Below are positions 26,556-36,750 of a stretch of DNA of 64,000 bases, one piece after another; position 1 is the stretch's first letter, and each line of letters opens with the position of its first letter. The stretch comes from Wukongibacter sp050859025. Its GTDB lineage: Bacteria > Bacillota > Clostridia > Peptostreptococcales > Caminicellaceae. Location: the NCBI RefSeq assembly GCF_050859025.1, contig NZ_CP138200.1, forward strand, positions 3,410,001 through 3,474,000, written 5' to 3'. The notes beneath the pieces are model-generated. The model was not told the DNA's origin and ran no database searches. It saw only the letters and a program-made list of their open reading frames with translations. Both the position numbers and the translations under genes were made by a program.

Positions 26556-27935
26556 TTAGTCATCAAATAAAAGCAGGTCTGATCTTTCTTTACTTAGCTT
26601 CTTTACTCTATCGTCAAACTTATTTATTGAAAATAATATATATACTTTCTCGTAATCATCATAACCTTTTATGCTATGTGATTTTTGAATTAGATTATAA
26701 AACACACTATCGTTCATAGGCTTGTTATTGTATTTACATTCTCCTAGAATTAGCTTTTTGTTTTCGTTATCTATTGCTACTACATCTATCTCCACTTTAG
26801 AATCCCAATAGCTTCCTATCTTACTTACTAAAAGTCCTAGCTCTTTTGCACGGGTTACAAGTTGTTCCTTACATATATCTTCGTAAACAAAACTCACATG
26901 GTTATCTATTAGATTATTCTTAATCTTGTTTAGAACATAATCCGTATTACCCATCTCTAACTCACTCTTAAAAGGATATACAAACTTAAACCAAAACTCT
27001 ATAAAATTATCTGCAATATAATATAACCCCTTCTTACTTTTCTCTGGATTTTTTTCTGTTACAGGGATGCGCTTTTCTACTAGGCTTAAATCTATCAAAG
27101 TTCTAATGTAAGGTGTAAGCTTTGTAGCTGGAACTTCTAATGAAGAAGCTATTTTAGATATTTTATGGTTTCCATCTGCTATAGTCTGTATTATTGAAAA
27201 ATACGTCATGGTCTCTCTTACTTCTTTTTCTAGCAAGAATGTGGGCTCTTCATATAAAAAACCATTCTTATCTAATATTTCATCCTCAATATTCTTAAAA
27301 AATCCTAGATTATTATCAAAAAACTCCAGATATTTAGGAACGCCACCTGTCACTGCATATAAATTTACCAATTCTTTAAAATTCAGATTACTAAAGCCAC
27401 TTTGTATTTCACTAAACTTCAAAGGTTTAAGTTTCATTTGAGATGTTCTTCTACCATACAAAGGACTAGAATAATCAAGCACCTGTGTTGTCATCATGCT
27501 GATATATGAACCACAGAGTATCACCATAATGTTATTATCCTTTAAGATATCATCCCATACTTTTTGGAATATAGACGTAAAAGAAGGATTGCTATTAACT
27601 AGATACTGAAACTCATCAATCACAACTATTTTCTTTTCTTCTGGTTTGTGCTTTGCAATTATATCAAATATATCATACCAATTTTCAAAACTGCTATTTT
27701 TAAGATAATGCATATCCGTAAAATCAGCTACTGATACTAAAAATCTGCTCCTATTTTTCACTTCAAGTTCCGATGTAGATAGAAAATATAGTGCATTTTT
27801 ATCCTTGATAAATTCTTTTATAAGAGTGGTTTTACCTACTCTACGCCTACCATACATAACTACAAAACTACTTTGTCTATCATATTCTTTATTCAGTTTT
27901 TCTAACTCAGATTTCCTACCTATAAAGTTTTTCAT
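26556..27935 (-). CDS. AAA ATPase with C-terminal nuclease-like (DUF234) domain
   Basis: A 459-aa protein of the archaeal-type ATPase family. Walker A is GRRRVGKTT (~29-37), Walker B is IVVIDEFQYL (~102), and a sensor-like stretch ILCGSYISMM follows. A winged helix comes next (KISKIASSLEVPATKLTPYI). The C-terminal DUF234 domain has a PD-(D/E)XK-like core (KVEIDVVAIDNENKKLILGE, then CKYN). Such proteins are common orphan genes on islands, and their role is unresolved; defence or mobile-element partnership is possible. The ATG at 27935 follows AGAGGTGCAGT. Confidence 0.9.
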   Translation of the reverse strand: MKNFIGRKSELEKLNKEYDRQSSFVVMYGRRRVGKTTLIKEFIKDKNALYFLSTSELEVKNRSRFLVSVADFTDMHYLKNSSFENWYDIFDIIAKHKPEEKKIVVIDEFQYLVNSNPSFTSIFQKVWDDILKDNNIMVILCGSYISMMTTQVLDYSSPLYGRRTSQMKLKPLKFSEIQSGFSNLNFKELVNLYAVTGGVPKYLEFFDNNLGFFKNIEDEILDKNGFLYEEPTFLLEKEVRETMTYFSIIQTIADGNHKISKIASSLEVPATKLTPYIRTLIDLSLVEKRIPVTEKNPEKSKKGLYYIADNFIEFWFKFVYPFKSELEMGNTDYVLNKIKNNLIDNHVSFVYEDICKEQLVTRAKELGLLVSKIGSYWDSKVEIDVVAIDNENKKLILGECKYNNKPMNDSVFYNLIQKSHSIKGYDDYEKVYILFSINKFDDRVKKLSKERSDLLLFDD

Positions 27936-28140
27936 ACTGCACCTCTTTTATAATTACTATTATTATAATCGTAATTATATTATAACACATTCTAGGATTT
28001 CTTAAATGCTTATTGTTCTGTCCGATGACATCTATTCGTTTGAACATATAGTCAAGCCATCCTTCAACATCATAAGTCTCTCCCTCAAAAATCTTATGTG
28101 TTATTTTACAAGCAAGTTTTTTTAGTTGAATACTATTCAT
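27916..28140 (-). CDS. Short hypothetical protein, probably a gene remnant
   Basis: A 74-codon reading frame overlapping the ATPase start by 20 bp. GGGAG lies six bases before the ATG. The first ~50 residues (LKKLACKITHKIFEGETYDV and following) look protein-like. The last part reads through AT-rich intergenic DNA (IITIIIIVIIKEV), which suggests a truncated 3' end. I recognise no family. It could be a translated leader for the ATPase gene or debris. Confidence 0.3.
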   Translation of the reverse strand: MNSIQLKKLACKITHKIFEGETYDVEGWLDYMFKRIDVIGQNNKHLRNPRMCYNIITIIIIVIIKEVQYEKLYR

Positions 28141-28385
28141 TTGATTCTCCCTACTATATTATCAGCTATGATACTCTTCATTCTAATATCCTCCTCTATA
28201 GCTATATTTATAAATAATAACATCACTTAACATTTTTGAGAGGGTACTACGATTCTTAGCTTACAGTTAGTTCTCTAACCGTAGATAACGCATATCTTAG
28301 GTAGTGAGCTTTTACCATAGTTTCATTGATTCTGCCCGAACGTTATTCAAATCCATTGTTATAATATTTTCAAAACGAAAACCAC

Positions 28386-29558
28386 TTATAATCTTGGTAA
28401 ATCATAAAGCTGTGTTGTAATCAATATTTCTCTTCCTGGATCACTTTCTTTGACAAATATATACTTTGAATCCCCTTCAGGATTAAATTCAATAATACGT
28501 TTACATTCCACACGATTCTGCATTATCTCATGCATTTTTGTTGCCACATCACTACTATTTTTGTTTCTATTAAAGATCAACAACGCACATTTTGTATCAC
28601 GCCAAACTAAATATCTCAATAATTGGTCGATTGCATTTTTGAATGATTTAGGACCTTTCCAAAACTTGCATTCACCAATAAAAATATTCTTATCCTCTAC
28701 CCGTATTAATATATCTGTCTTACCAGATTTATTGAAAGTTTCTCCACTAGCATTTCCTTCATAATGACCATTCAATTGTAATAAGAAATGCATCCTTATT
28801 GCTTCTTCATCCAAGTCCATAAATGATTTAGGACTTCTTTCAATAACCTTTGACATACTCCTCAGTACTTCTAGAATATGATTATATTCATCATTATCAA
28901 GGGATGGCTCCACCACATATTTTTGCCTTGCAGTTTTCGGTGCATTATAACTTTTAGTAGTCTTTACTTTTCTACGTACATCTAAAACATACGTATCTGG
29001 ATTATCTTTGCGTCTTAGTGGTATATCCAATATATCCAAAACATCTAAAGATTTCTTTGCTTTATTAATCTTTGAATCTAATGTTGCCTTAATTGAAGAT
29101 TCTACATTATTATTGTGTGCTCTAGTATCTTTATTTACATTGGTTATAGCATCAATTATACGCTTTAAGTCAGATTCAATAGTTTTCTTTATTTGATTGC
29201 CCTCTGCATTAGAATCTTGATACGAAATAGGAATTATCAATAAATCATCTTGAATATTTATATCAGGATAACCACTTAAGTTAAATGTAGATGGTCTTAA
29301 TTCAAATAGTTCTTTATCTCCTTTAAATGGTATGCAAAGGTCAACTGACGTACCAGGTACTTTAAATGGTCTCTTATCAAAATAATCGTATGCCGTAACC
29401 TGTACCGATCTTTTATTATCAAGATATTTACCATCAACATCTAGTATTAATTCTTCAAACCAAACTTTACTGATAAAATAATTTTCTAATTCAGCTCTAG
29501 ATGCATTTAGAATATAATCATTATCAAGATTATTTATCTTGTGTAAAACACTCTCCAT
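28386..29558 (-). CDS. Hypothetical protein with C-terminal PD-(D/E)XK nuclease core
   Basis: A 390-aa protein. Residues ~270-340 hold a restriction-endonuclease-like core: D282 (GKTDILI), then E296-x-K298 (FIGECKFWKG), followed by the helix AIDQLLRYLVWRD with a QxxxY-type pattern. The N-terminal 250 residues are of unknown type, with a charged helical middle. It would act on nucleic acid in the cytoplasm. Its setting between an ATPase, Fic and a channel protein on an island suggests a defence or effector role, but that is inference. The ATG at 29558 has only a weak upstream site. Confidence 0.72.
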   Translation of the reverse strand: MESVLHKINNLDNDYILNASRAELENYFISKVWFEELILDVDGKYLDNKRSVQVTAYDYFDKRPFKVPGTSVDLCIPFKGDKELFELRPSTFNLSGYPDINIQDDLLIIPISYQDSNAEGNQIKKTIESDLKRIIDAITNVNKDTRAHNNNVESSIKATLDSKINKAKKSLDVLDILDIPLRRKDNPDTYVLDVRRKVKTTKSYNAPKTARQKYVVEPSLDNDEYNHILEVLRSMSKVIERSPKSFMDLDEEAIRMHFLLQLNGHYEGNASGETFNKSGKTDILIRVEDKNIFIGECKFWKGPKSFKNAIDQLLRYLVWRDTKCALLIFNRNKNSSDVATKMHEIMQNRVECKRIIEFNPEGDSKYIFVKESDPGREILITTQLYDLPRL

Positions 29559-29795
29559 ATGTACTCTAAATGTACTACTTGTATCTCCTTTGCCAAATGG
29601 TCTCTAAATCCCTCCTCTTATTTTTTACTATTATGTAATCTTGAATGACTATACCGGAAATGTATTCTCAACGCCATTGAGCTTACAACCTGAGCTTATG
29701 GCTGTGAACCTGCGAACGTCTAATTCGATTGTGACTCGGTTTGCGATATGGATGTGAGTAAACTAATCCCACAAGAAATACCTACGAACCCTTTA

Positions 29796-30083
29796 CTAGG
29801 ATACATTGTTAGACGATTGAATCAAGAACTCCCTAGTAGTACCATAGAACCTTTCCATAACGTAATCCAGCTCCCTATATTTATCCGTTATCTCTTCTGT
29901 CGATGGATTACTTCTAAAAAAGAATCTTTCCTTCTTATTATGAATTAAATAAACTGGCCTAGTCGACGGTGAACATGTGACTTGAAGAACTTTTCTTTCC
30001 TCTATATTAACCAACTCTATATATAAGTACTGTAATAACCCTGAACCTCCATCATCTCTGTCCAGCTTGCAAAGACAGGTTTT
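29796..30083 (-). pseudogene. C-terminal fragment of an unidentified ATP/DNA-binding protein
   Basis: The open frame encodes LCKLDRDDGGSGLLQYLYIE and then ERKVLQVTCSPSTRPVYLIH, KKERFFFRSNPSTEEI. The last two segments resemble the end of AlbA_2/AAA_4-type domains (a PS..PVYL strand, then FxxR). No start codon with a ribosome site is visible, and the frame closes at TGA upstream, so this is a truncated relic. The adjoining 29560-29790 is slightly less AT-rich than its neighbours and holds nothing recognisable. Confidence 0.45.
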
Positions 30084-30160
30084 TCAAAATTATATGTTGT
30101 TTGCCAATAGTCAGTTACAATCATTACTCTATCATACTAGAAACTCTTTTTAATATTTTC

Positions 30161-31519
30161 CTACCGAAATAACCTTCTCAGCAAACTACCTGTTGTGATT
30201 GCTATCAGTATTACTCCTATGAACATTTGAGCAAAGCTAACTAATTCTGAACCTATACCCACCGCTTCCATATTCCCATACCCAACTGTTGTAAAAGTCA
30301 TCATAGAGAAATAGAGACAATCCCAAAAGTCAGAAATAAATACTCCCCAATCTGTTTCAAGTATCTGTCCAATACTTTTGGGTAGATGATATTCAATAGT
30401 ATATATCTCTGATACTTTTAGACCATCTAACATATAAACAATCGAACTCGAAACAATCAATATTAGGGAAGTTATTAAACCGTTCCACCACTTCTCTCCG
30501 TACCCACAAGAAATACTAGCTAAGAAAGATGAAAACTTCTTGAATCCCTTTAAAATCTTATGTCTTAACTTTTTAGCAATAAAATAATGTTCACCATATT
30601 CTGATTCTAACCCATTCAATTTAAACTGATTAGCTATTGAAAAATATGTTCCAGCGTTACTCTTATAATCAGAAATCCTTTCTTCGTTAAGTGAATTTAT
30701 AGCTATTTTAAGATTTCTTATCTTCTTTACTATGTACAACTCATTGAACCATCTTGGTGTTTTATATCTTTCTTGTTCCCTCATAAAATCACTTAAATTT
30801 TTATCACTTAGAAATTCTTTAATGTATTTTACATATCCTATTATATTGGATAAATTTTTAACTTTTTTGATTTGCTTTAAACTTGGAAAGACTGTAAATT
30901 CGTTCAAAACTGCAGACAAAGTTGTAAATTCCGAATTATCAAAACTAATGTCAAAATAATCATATGGCTTAATAAACTTTGCATTTGTCAAGCGAGTTTT
31001 ATTCTTAAAACATACCATTTGAAAAGACACCCTTTCAAATAAAGAGTCTCTTAAATTAATATTATTGAACTCAACTGCTAACATTTCTGAATCTATTATT
31101 TTAAGATTTTTTATATCACCACGCTTTTCAATCTCCTGTTTAATAATATTTGAATCTTCATCAAAATTATCTGGACCTAAACCTGAGAAGGGGTAATCAT
31201 TAGTTACTTTTATTTCAAAAAAATTAGATGATAGAAATTCACAATTTAAAAGTACCGAATCAAAATCACATACATAAAAAATACAATTCTTGAAGCTTAC
31301 ATTCTTAAATATAACTTTATCAAAAGAGCAATACTCAAATTTACAATCAATATATTTAACATGTTGGATAAACATATCCTTATAACTACATTTACTATAT
31401 CGTATGTTATTAAAAGTCTGTCTTAAAGTCGGTTTAGAAAATGTTTTGTCTGAGTAAATTGTACTATATGGTTCCGATCTATCTCCAAAGATTTCTTCAA
31501 TTGATTTATTTGATTCCAT
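30161..31519 (-). CDS. Pentapeptide-repeat protein fused to an ion-channel domain
   Basis: A 452-aa two-part protein. Residues ~40-200 form irregular pentapeptide-type repeats (YCSFDKVIFKNVSFKNCIF, INLRDSLFERVSFQMVCF), giving a right-handed beta helix. A helical linker follows. The C-terminal ~110 residues have a membrane helix (GLITSLILIVSSSIVYML), a pore helix, the potassium filter TTVGYGN (410-416) and a last helix (MFIGVILIAITTGSLL). This is the two-helix pore of Ion_trans_2. It likely conducts K+ across the cytoplasmic membrane, with the beta helix as sensor or gate. A start at 31519 is plausible (ATAACCATAAATG, weak site). Confidence 0.85.
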   Translation of the reverse strand: MESNKSIEEIFGDRSEPYSTIYSDKTFSKPTLRQTFNNIRYSKCSYKDMFIQHVKYIDCKFEYCSFDKVIFKNVSFKNCIFYVCDFDSVLLNCEFLSSNFFEIKVTNDYPFSGLGPDNFDEDSNIIKQEIEKRGDIKNLKIIDSEMLAVEFNNINLRDSLFERVSFQMVCFKNKTRLTNAKFIKPYDYFDISFDNSEFTTLSAVLNEFTVFPSLKQIKKVKNLSNIIGYVKYIKEFLSDKNLSDFMREQERYKTPRWFNELYIVKKIRNLKIAINSLNEERISDYKSNAGTYFSIANQFKLNGLESEYGEHYFIAKKLRHKILKGFKKFSSFLASISCGYGEKWWNGLITSLILIVSSSIVYMLDGLKVSEIYTIEYHLPKSIGQILETDWGVFISDFWDCLYFSMMTFTTVGYGNMEAVGIGSELVSFAQMFIGVILIAITTGSLLRRLFR

Positions 31520-31754
31520 TTATGGTTATTCTCCTATTCTGAATGTTATTCTTAGTAAAGCATCCATAGCCATTCTAATTAATATGCCTCTCAAGAACAT
31601 TATGAAAAGACCAAAAGGAATACCCCGTAATGAATAATCCAATTGCACTTAACTTATAAGCCCCCGAATCTTATTTCTGACTTACATTATATAAATTATA
31701 CACCTACCATTTTATTCCTGTCTACATTATTTCCCACTAAAAAGTTTTTAAATA

Positions 31755-31785
31755 AAAAGCCTCCTATTGATAAGGAGACTCTAAA
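31755..31785 (-). terminator. Terminator after the recombinase cluster
   Basis: On the minus strand GTCTCCTTATCAATAGGAGGC is followed by TTTTTATTT. It lies at the stop of the last recombinase and ends the three-gene unit. Confidence 0.75.
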
Positions 31786-33339
31786 ATATATCCTCAAAAT
31801 TCCAAACAACACCCAACCGACCTCTATGGTCTATTTCAATACGATCAATAAATACATCTACCATTTCTCTGTTAAGCTTCTCAAAAGGAGACAATCTATT
31901 AAATTCTTTCGCTGTAACCTCACTATCTTCTACATTAGATTGTAATACCTCCATCTTCTGAGTAAGAGCTTCTATCTTATTATCTATTATCTCTTCTCTT
32001 TTTTCATAATCTCTTTTCTCTTTCTTGAATACCTCAAGTGTGATAATCCCAGCCTTATATGCTTTGTAATTATCAAATTTCTTATTTTGTAGCATTAGCA
32101 ATGTATTTTTATACCCATTAACTTTTTTTCATATTTCTTAATGCTGTTCTTCCTGCCGTAATTGACCTGATTTACATCCTCTACTAACAGACTAAACTTC
32201 TTCAACATTGTATGTACAATCTTTTTTATGATTTCTTCATCTATCATGTTCTTAACACATTTATGTTCATCTACACCGCTATTGGTATTACAAACATACC
32301 TTACTATTCTACCGACTTTATTATCGTATACCTTAGTTACTAAGGTATGGTTACAACCTGCACACTTAATTTTAGATGTAAATAGCTCAGTATTCTTTCT
32401 TCTACCCTTCTTAGAATACTGTCTGAACATGCTTTGGACCTTTTCAAAATCTTGACGATTTACGATGCCTTCATGAGCATCTTCTACCACAATCCATTGG
32501 CTTTCTGGGACTTTTATATCTTTCTTGCTACCAATTTCAGCTCTCTTATATTTACCATATACAGCATCCCCTACATACCTTCTATCTTTTAAAATTGCTT
32601 GTATCCTAGATGCCCTCCAGTATGTTATCTCGTTAGATCTATTGCATGGGAAATTATCCTTTCTAATCTTTCTAAGCATTAGGGGTGATGGGACTTCTTC
32701 TTTATTTAAAGTCTTAGCTATCTCTGTTAATGTTTCACCATCTAGCCGCATGTCGAAGATTCTTTTCACTATACATGAGCTTTCACCATCAGGAGTTAGT
32801 TTTTTATCCTTGTCTTTCACAAACCCATAGGGTGCATAAGCTGTCATATGAATGCCCTTTTCTGCATTAGCTTTCTTAGCACTTATGACCTTTTTAGACA
32901 AGTCCTTGGAGTAAAAATCATGAATCATGTTTTTAAAAGCAACATCAATACCACCTGTCCCAGATACCTTTTGACTATCATAATGGTCATTAACGGCTAT
33001 AAACCTGATACCTAAAAAGGGAAATATCTTATCTATATAAGTACCTGTCTCTATATAATTACGCCCAAATCTAGAAAAATCCTTTACCATGACACAATCA
33101 ATCAAACCATGTTTAGCATCTTCTATTAATGTCATAACTGCTTCTCTCTCGAAATTTGTCCCACTTATTCCGTCGTCCACATATTCCTTAAGAGATGCAT
33201 TTTTTAGTTCATTATGATTTGCTATGTAGTCCTTGATTCTTTCTCGCTGAGATACGATACTGTTACTATCGCCATCTGAAGCTTTCATGTCCTCTGATGA
33301 AATTCTAAGGTACATACCAACAACATATTCTTGTCTCAT
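31781..33339 (-). pseudogene. Large serine recombinase 3, frameshifted
   Basis: It begins with the resolvase catalytic domain (VGMYLRISSED; catalytic serine in RIS), then KDFSRFGRNYIETG, the recombinase domain (YAPYGFVKD) and a zinc ribbon (KCAGCNHTL, RYVCNTNSG). The first frame stops at 32095 after YEKKLMGIKIHC. The next frame (31781-32101) continues with VNGYKNTLLMLQNKKF and a normal C-terminus. The break is at a run of seven A's (minus strand) near 32125; one more A would restore a ~519-aa protein. It is therefore a one-base indel, a sequencing error, or slippage-dependent expression. It starts 3 bp after recombinase 2. Confidence 0.88.
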
Positions 33340-33342
33340 AAG

Positions 33343-34965
33343 CTACACCTCAAGAAAAGCTTTATATTCGTCTTTGAATTTATACTCAATTATTACCTTA
33401 TTTTCACTTATCCTTATTCCTTCGATGAGATATAAAATCATCTCTCTCGTAAGCTCAGTCTTATCTCCAAAGCTAATTGAACGATTAATAGTAGTATCGC
33501 TTATTATCTGGTCCAGACTATTTCTCTGAGCTTCTAGTTCTTTAATTTGCTTAGATAGTAAGTTATAATCCTTTTCATATTTTTTTATAGCAAATTCATA
33601 TCCACTTACCGATAGGATTCCTGATTTATAATCCTTATAAATATCTCCTCTTAACATCTTGATTTTATTTTTTTCACTAATCAATTTAGCTCTCTTGGTC
33701 TCCATATCCCCGAACTCTCGTTTATAATGTGGGGAACCTATATAGGCTTCAAGATGTTTCTTTTGATCTAGCAGTATAGCAATCTGCAATTGTATGTTTT
33801 TATATATGATATCTACAAGTTTATTTTCCTGTATACCAGGAAAACTACACTCACCATCTTTGATATATTTCTTTGGACAATAGAAGTTATATGATTTCTC
33901 CTGCGCCCCAACCTTCCTATAGCCACTATCCCGTTGTAACCGCCCACCACATGTACCACATATGACCATTCCTTTTAGGAGATTATCACCATCTCTATTT
34001 GACTTCTTCCTGATATCTCCTTTACTCATGTTCTGTACTTTATAAAATACCTCTTTGGATATTATAGGCTCATGAGTACTTTCAATTATGTGTAAATGCT
34101 CAAGTTTTTGTTTGTCATGTTGTCTACCTTTATATAATGCCGTATCGTATTTACGTACCACCATTGCCCCTATATAGTTGGGATTTTCTAATAAACTCTT
34201 TACTGATGAACCTCTCCATAATGCTTTTTCTTCAATATCCTTATTACCTCGTAACCCCTTTTCCCATAAATACCTATATTGGGATGGGATGTTTAGATTA
34301 TTAAGTTTATGGGCAATGGCCGTTACGCCAAGTCCTTTCAGCCTGAGATAAAAAATCATTGTTACAACATCTTTTGTTTCTTCATTAACTTCTAGAATAT
34401 ACTTATTCTGAGCGGACTTTTTATACCCATATGGTGCGTATTTACCAAGAAATTTACCACTCTTTTTCTTTGCATCCAATGAGGTATATATCTTCTTTGA
34501 TATGTCCTTTGCATAGCTATCGTTTATAATCGACTTTAAAGCGATTTCTAGATCTTGATTATCTTTTATATTCTCACTATCAAAATTATCATTGACAGCG
34601 ATGAATCTCACACCGATATTTGGAAAAATCTTCTCAATATAATGCCCTGATTCAATATAATTTCTACCGAATCTTGATAAATCTTTTACAACAACAGTAT
34701 TAATAATGCCCTCTTTAACGTCTTTAATTAACGCATTAAATGCTTCTCTATCGAAATTGGTGCCTGAATATCCATTGTCTATGTAGGTCTTTTCATAACT
34801 GAGTTGCTCATTCTTTTCTATATAGCTTTTCAACATATTAATCTGATTTTCTATAGAATCTCCACCAGTTATATTGTCTTCTATAGACAATCTTGCATAG
34901 ATACCTACATTATATTTTAGAGTGATGTTTGGTTGCTTTAATCTTTTTCTACTAACGCGTGCCAT
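33343..34965 (-). CDS. Large serine recombinase 2
   Basis: A 540-aa large serine recombinase that would integrate or excise DNA between short att sites. The catalytic domain begins VGIYARLSIED (nucleophile Ser in ARLS), with DLSRFGRNYIESG, then the recombinase domain (GKYAPYGYKKS), zinc ribbon (VICGTCGGRLQRD, FYCPKK) and a C-terminal coiled coil. It is the middle member of three tandem genes, overlapping recombinase 1 by 14 bp and followed by recombinase 3 after 3 bp, so they are surely cotranscribed. Its product is only distantly like its neighbours in the C-terminal half. Confidence 0.93.
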   Translation of the reverse strand: MARVSRKRLKQPNITLKYNVGIYARLSIEDNITGGDSIENQINMLKSYIEKNEQLSYEKTYIDNGYSGTNFDREAFNALIKDVKEGIINTVVVKDLSRFGRNYIESGHYIEKIFPNIGVRFIAVNDNFDSENIKDNQDLEIALKSIINDSYAKDISKKIYTSLDAKKKSGKFLGKYAPYGYKKSAQNKYILEVNEETKDVVTMIFYLRLKGLGVTAIAHKLNNLNIPSQYRYLWEKGLRGNKDIEEKALWRGSSVKSLLENPNYIGAMVVRKYDTALYKGRQHDKQKLEHLHIIESTHEPIISKEVFYKVQNMSKGDIRKKSNRDGDNLLKGMVICGTCGGRLQRDSGYRKVGAQEKSYNFYCPKKYIKDGECSFPGIQENKLVDIIYKNIQLQIAILLDQKKHLEAYIGSPHYKREFGDMETKRAKLISEKNKIKMLRGDIYKDYKSGILSVSGYEFAIKKYEKDYNLLSKQIKELEAQRNSLDQIISDTTINRSISFGDKTELTREMILYLIEGIRISENKVIIEYKFKDEYKAFLEV

Positions 34966-36640
34966 TTTCTACACCACCCTTTATATCCTTAAATCTACTA
35001 TCTATTCCTTTGTTGCTTTTAGTATGCTTTAAAGCGTTCTCTACATAATTAATAGCATCCTTATATTCATCTTGAAATCTAAAATGTATGATGATCTTCT
35101 TCTTATCTACCACTACTATCTTTTCAACTAATGACACCACTATAGCTCTCGTAATTTCAGTAATATTTTCATTCATAGTGAATTTTTTAATCCACTCACT
35201 TTTGCCTTTACCTGTTATTAATTCATTCGCACGATTTTCAAGCTCCATTAATTGCTCTTCTATTTCATTGCATCTAATTTCAAAATCCGTTTTCATCTCC
35301 ATATAATCGGACCTGGATATAATGCCATCTTTGAAATCTTCGTATAATCCAGTCCTTAGGTTATTATACTTTTCCAATTCCTCCATCTTAGACACAATTC
35401 TCTTATCTACTTTTTTATACCTAGTGTTGCTATGGGGCATTTTTTCTATATGATCTAGTAATTTATCAAGTTTACCAATCAAACCTATCTGATTTTTTAT
35501 GACTGCTAGGACCGTCTTTTTCAAGGCTTTATCACTAATTCTATGATTAGTACATTTATGCTTATCTGCCTTATATGTTGAACAGATATAATACACGTAC
35601 TCTTTACCTTTACTTCTTACAATTTTTCTAACCATGGTGTTTTTACAGCTATCACAATATAAAACACCTGAAAATGGATAGACCACATCGTTACCTTCGC
35701 TTCTGCGTGTATCTAATTTTGCTATATCACCAACAAGTTTAAAGGTTTCTTTTGAAATAATGGCATCGTGGGTATCTTCTACACGAATCCACTGATCTTG
35801 CGGTTTATCCATCAACTTTTTAAGTTTATAATTAATGCGTCCACTTTTCCCTTGTACCATAACACCTGTATACATTTCATTTTTTAATATTCTTTCAATC
35901 GTTCCTGCCGACCACTTAGCAATTTTATTTATCTTAAAAGGATTTTTATAGGGTAAACCTGACATCTGTTTATACTCGTAGGGTGATAGTATGCCATGAT
36001 CATTCAGTACATCTGCTATTCTCCCAGCACTATAGCCTTCAATTCTCATCCTGAAAATATCTCTTATTACATCCGCAGCAAAATCATCTATCTCTAGTTT
36101 TCTTTTATCTTCCTTAGATTTTACATAACCATAGAGCGGAAACGATCCTGTGTAATCACCCTTTTTTTGTCTAACCTGAATACTACTTCTCACCTTCATT
36201 GAGATATCTCTACTATATGAATCATTAATAAGGTTCTTGAAAGGAATGATAATACTGTCTGTACTTGATGTATTCTTCACACTATCATAACTATCGTTAA
36301 TGGCAATAAATCTCACTGATAAGAGGGGAAAAACTTTCTCGATATATCTTCCCGTTTCTAAGTAATCACGCCCAAATCTTGATAGATCCTTAACTATGAT
36401 GCAGTTTACTTCATTTTTCTTCACCAACTCCATCATTTCATTAAATGCTGGTCGATCAAAATTAATACCACTGTACCCGTCATCAACCTTTTCTGTTACC
36501 ATCTTAATATCAGGGTTCTTCTTTAAAAATCCATGTATAAGCTCTCTTTGATTACCCACACTATTACTCTCAACTTTGTCTCCATCATCCTTAGAAAGAC
36601 GTATGTAAATAGCTGCCTTATACTCACCATTTCTTTGCAT
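34952..36640 (-). CDS. Large serine recombinase 1
   Basis: A 562-aa large serine recombinase. Landmarks are AAIYIRLSKDDGD (catalytic serine), DLSRFGRDYLETGRYIEK, the recombinase domain (FPLYGYVKS), the zinc ribbon (LYCDSCKNTMVRK, YYICSTYK) and a coiled coil, ending in a helical tail. The ATG at 36640 follows AGGAGGTTTTTTT. It is the first gene of the three-recombinase operon. Clusters of two or three such genes mark some Firmicute mobile elements, where one or more may act together. Confidence 0.93.
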   Translation of the reverse strand: MQRNGEYKAAIYIRLSKDDGDKVESNSVGNQRELIHGFLKKNPDIKMVTEKVDDGYSGINFDRPAFNEMMELVKKNEVNCIIVKDLSRFGRDYLETGRYIEKVFPLLSVRFIAINDSYDSVKNTSSTDSIIIPFKNLINDSYSRDISMKVRSSIQVRQKKGDYTGSFPLYGYVKSKEDKRKLEIDDFAADVIRDIFRMRIEGYSAGRIADVLNDHGILSPYEYKQMSGLPYKNPFKINKIAKWSAGTIERILKNEMYTGVMVQGKSGRINYKLKKLMDKPQDQWIRVEDTHDAIISKETFKLVGDIAKLDTRRSEGNDVVYPFSGVLYCDSCKNTMVRKIVRSKGKEYVYYICSTYKADKHKCTNHRISDKALKKTVLAVIKNQIGLIGKLDKLLDHIEKMPHSNTRYKKVDKRIVSKMEELEKYNNLRTGLYEDFKDGIISRSDYMEMKTDFEIRCNEIEEQLMELENRANELITGKGKSEWIKKFTMNENITEITRAIVVSLVEKIVVVDKKKIIIHFRFQDEYKDAINYVENALKHTKSNKGIDSRFKDIKGGVENGTR

Positions 36641-36750
36641 AAAAAAACCTCCTATATTTTTTCCAGTAACATAGGATAGTTGTTTTTAATTTAGCCCTAA
36701 GACTAAAATATAATATTTTTATAGAATTGACCAGTAATCGTCAGATTTTT

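Noticed and set aside
28141..28385. Gene or regulatory element between the short frame and the nuclease-like gene
   Set aside because: AT-rich with no ribosome site, hairpin or frame of note.
30084..30160. Further coding sequence (IVTDYWQTTYNF) upstream of the truncated protein at 29796
   Set aside because: It is in another frame, short and without a start; likely the same decayed gene, but not provable.
31643..31945. 100-aa plus-strand frame
   Set aside because: It runs antisense to the recombinase C-terminus and through a terminator; no start signal.
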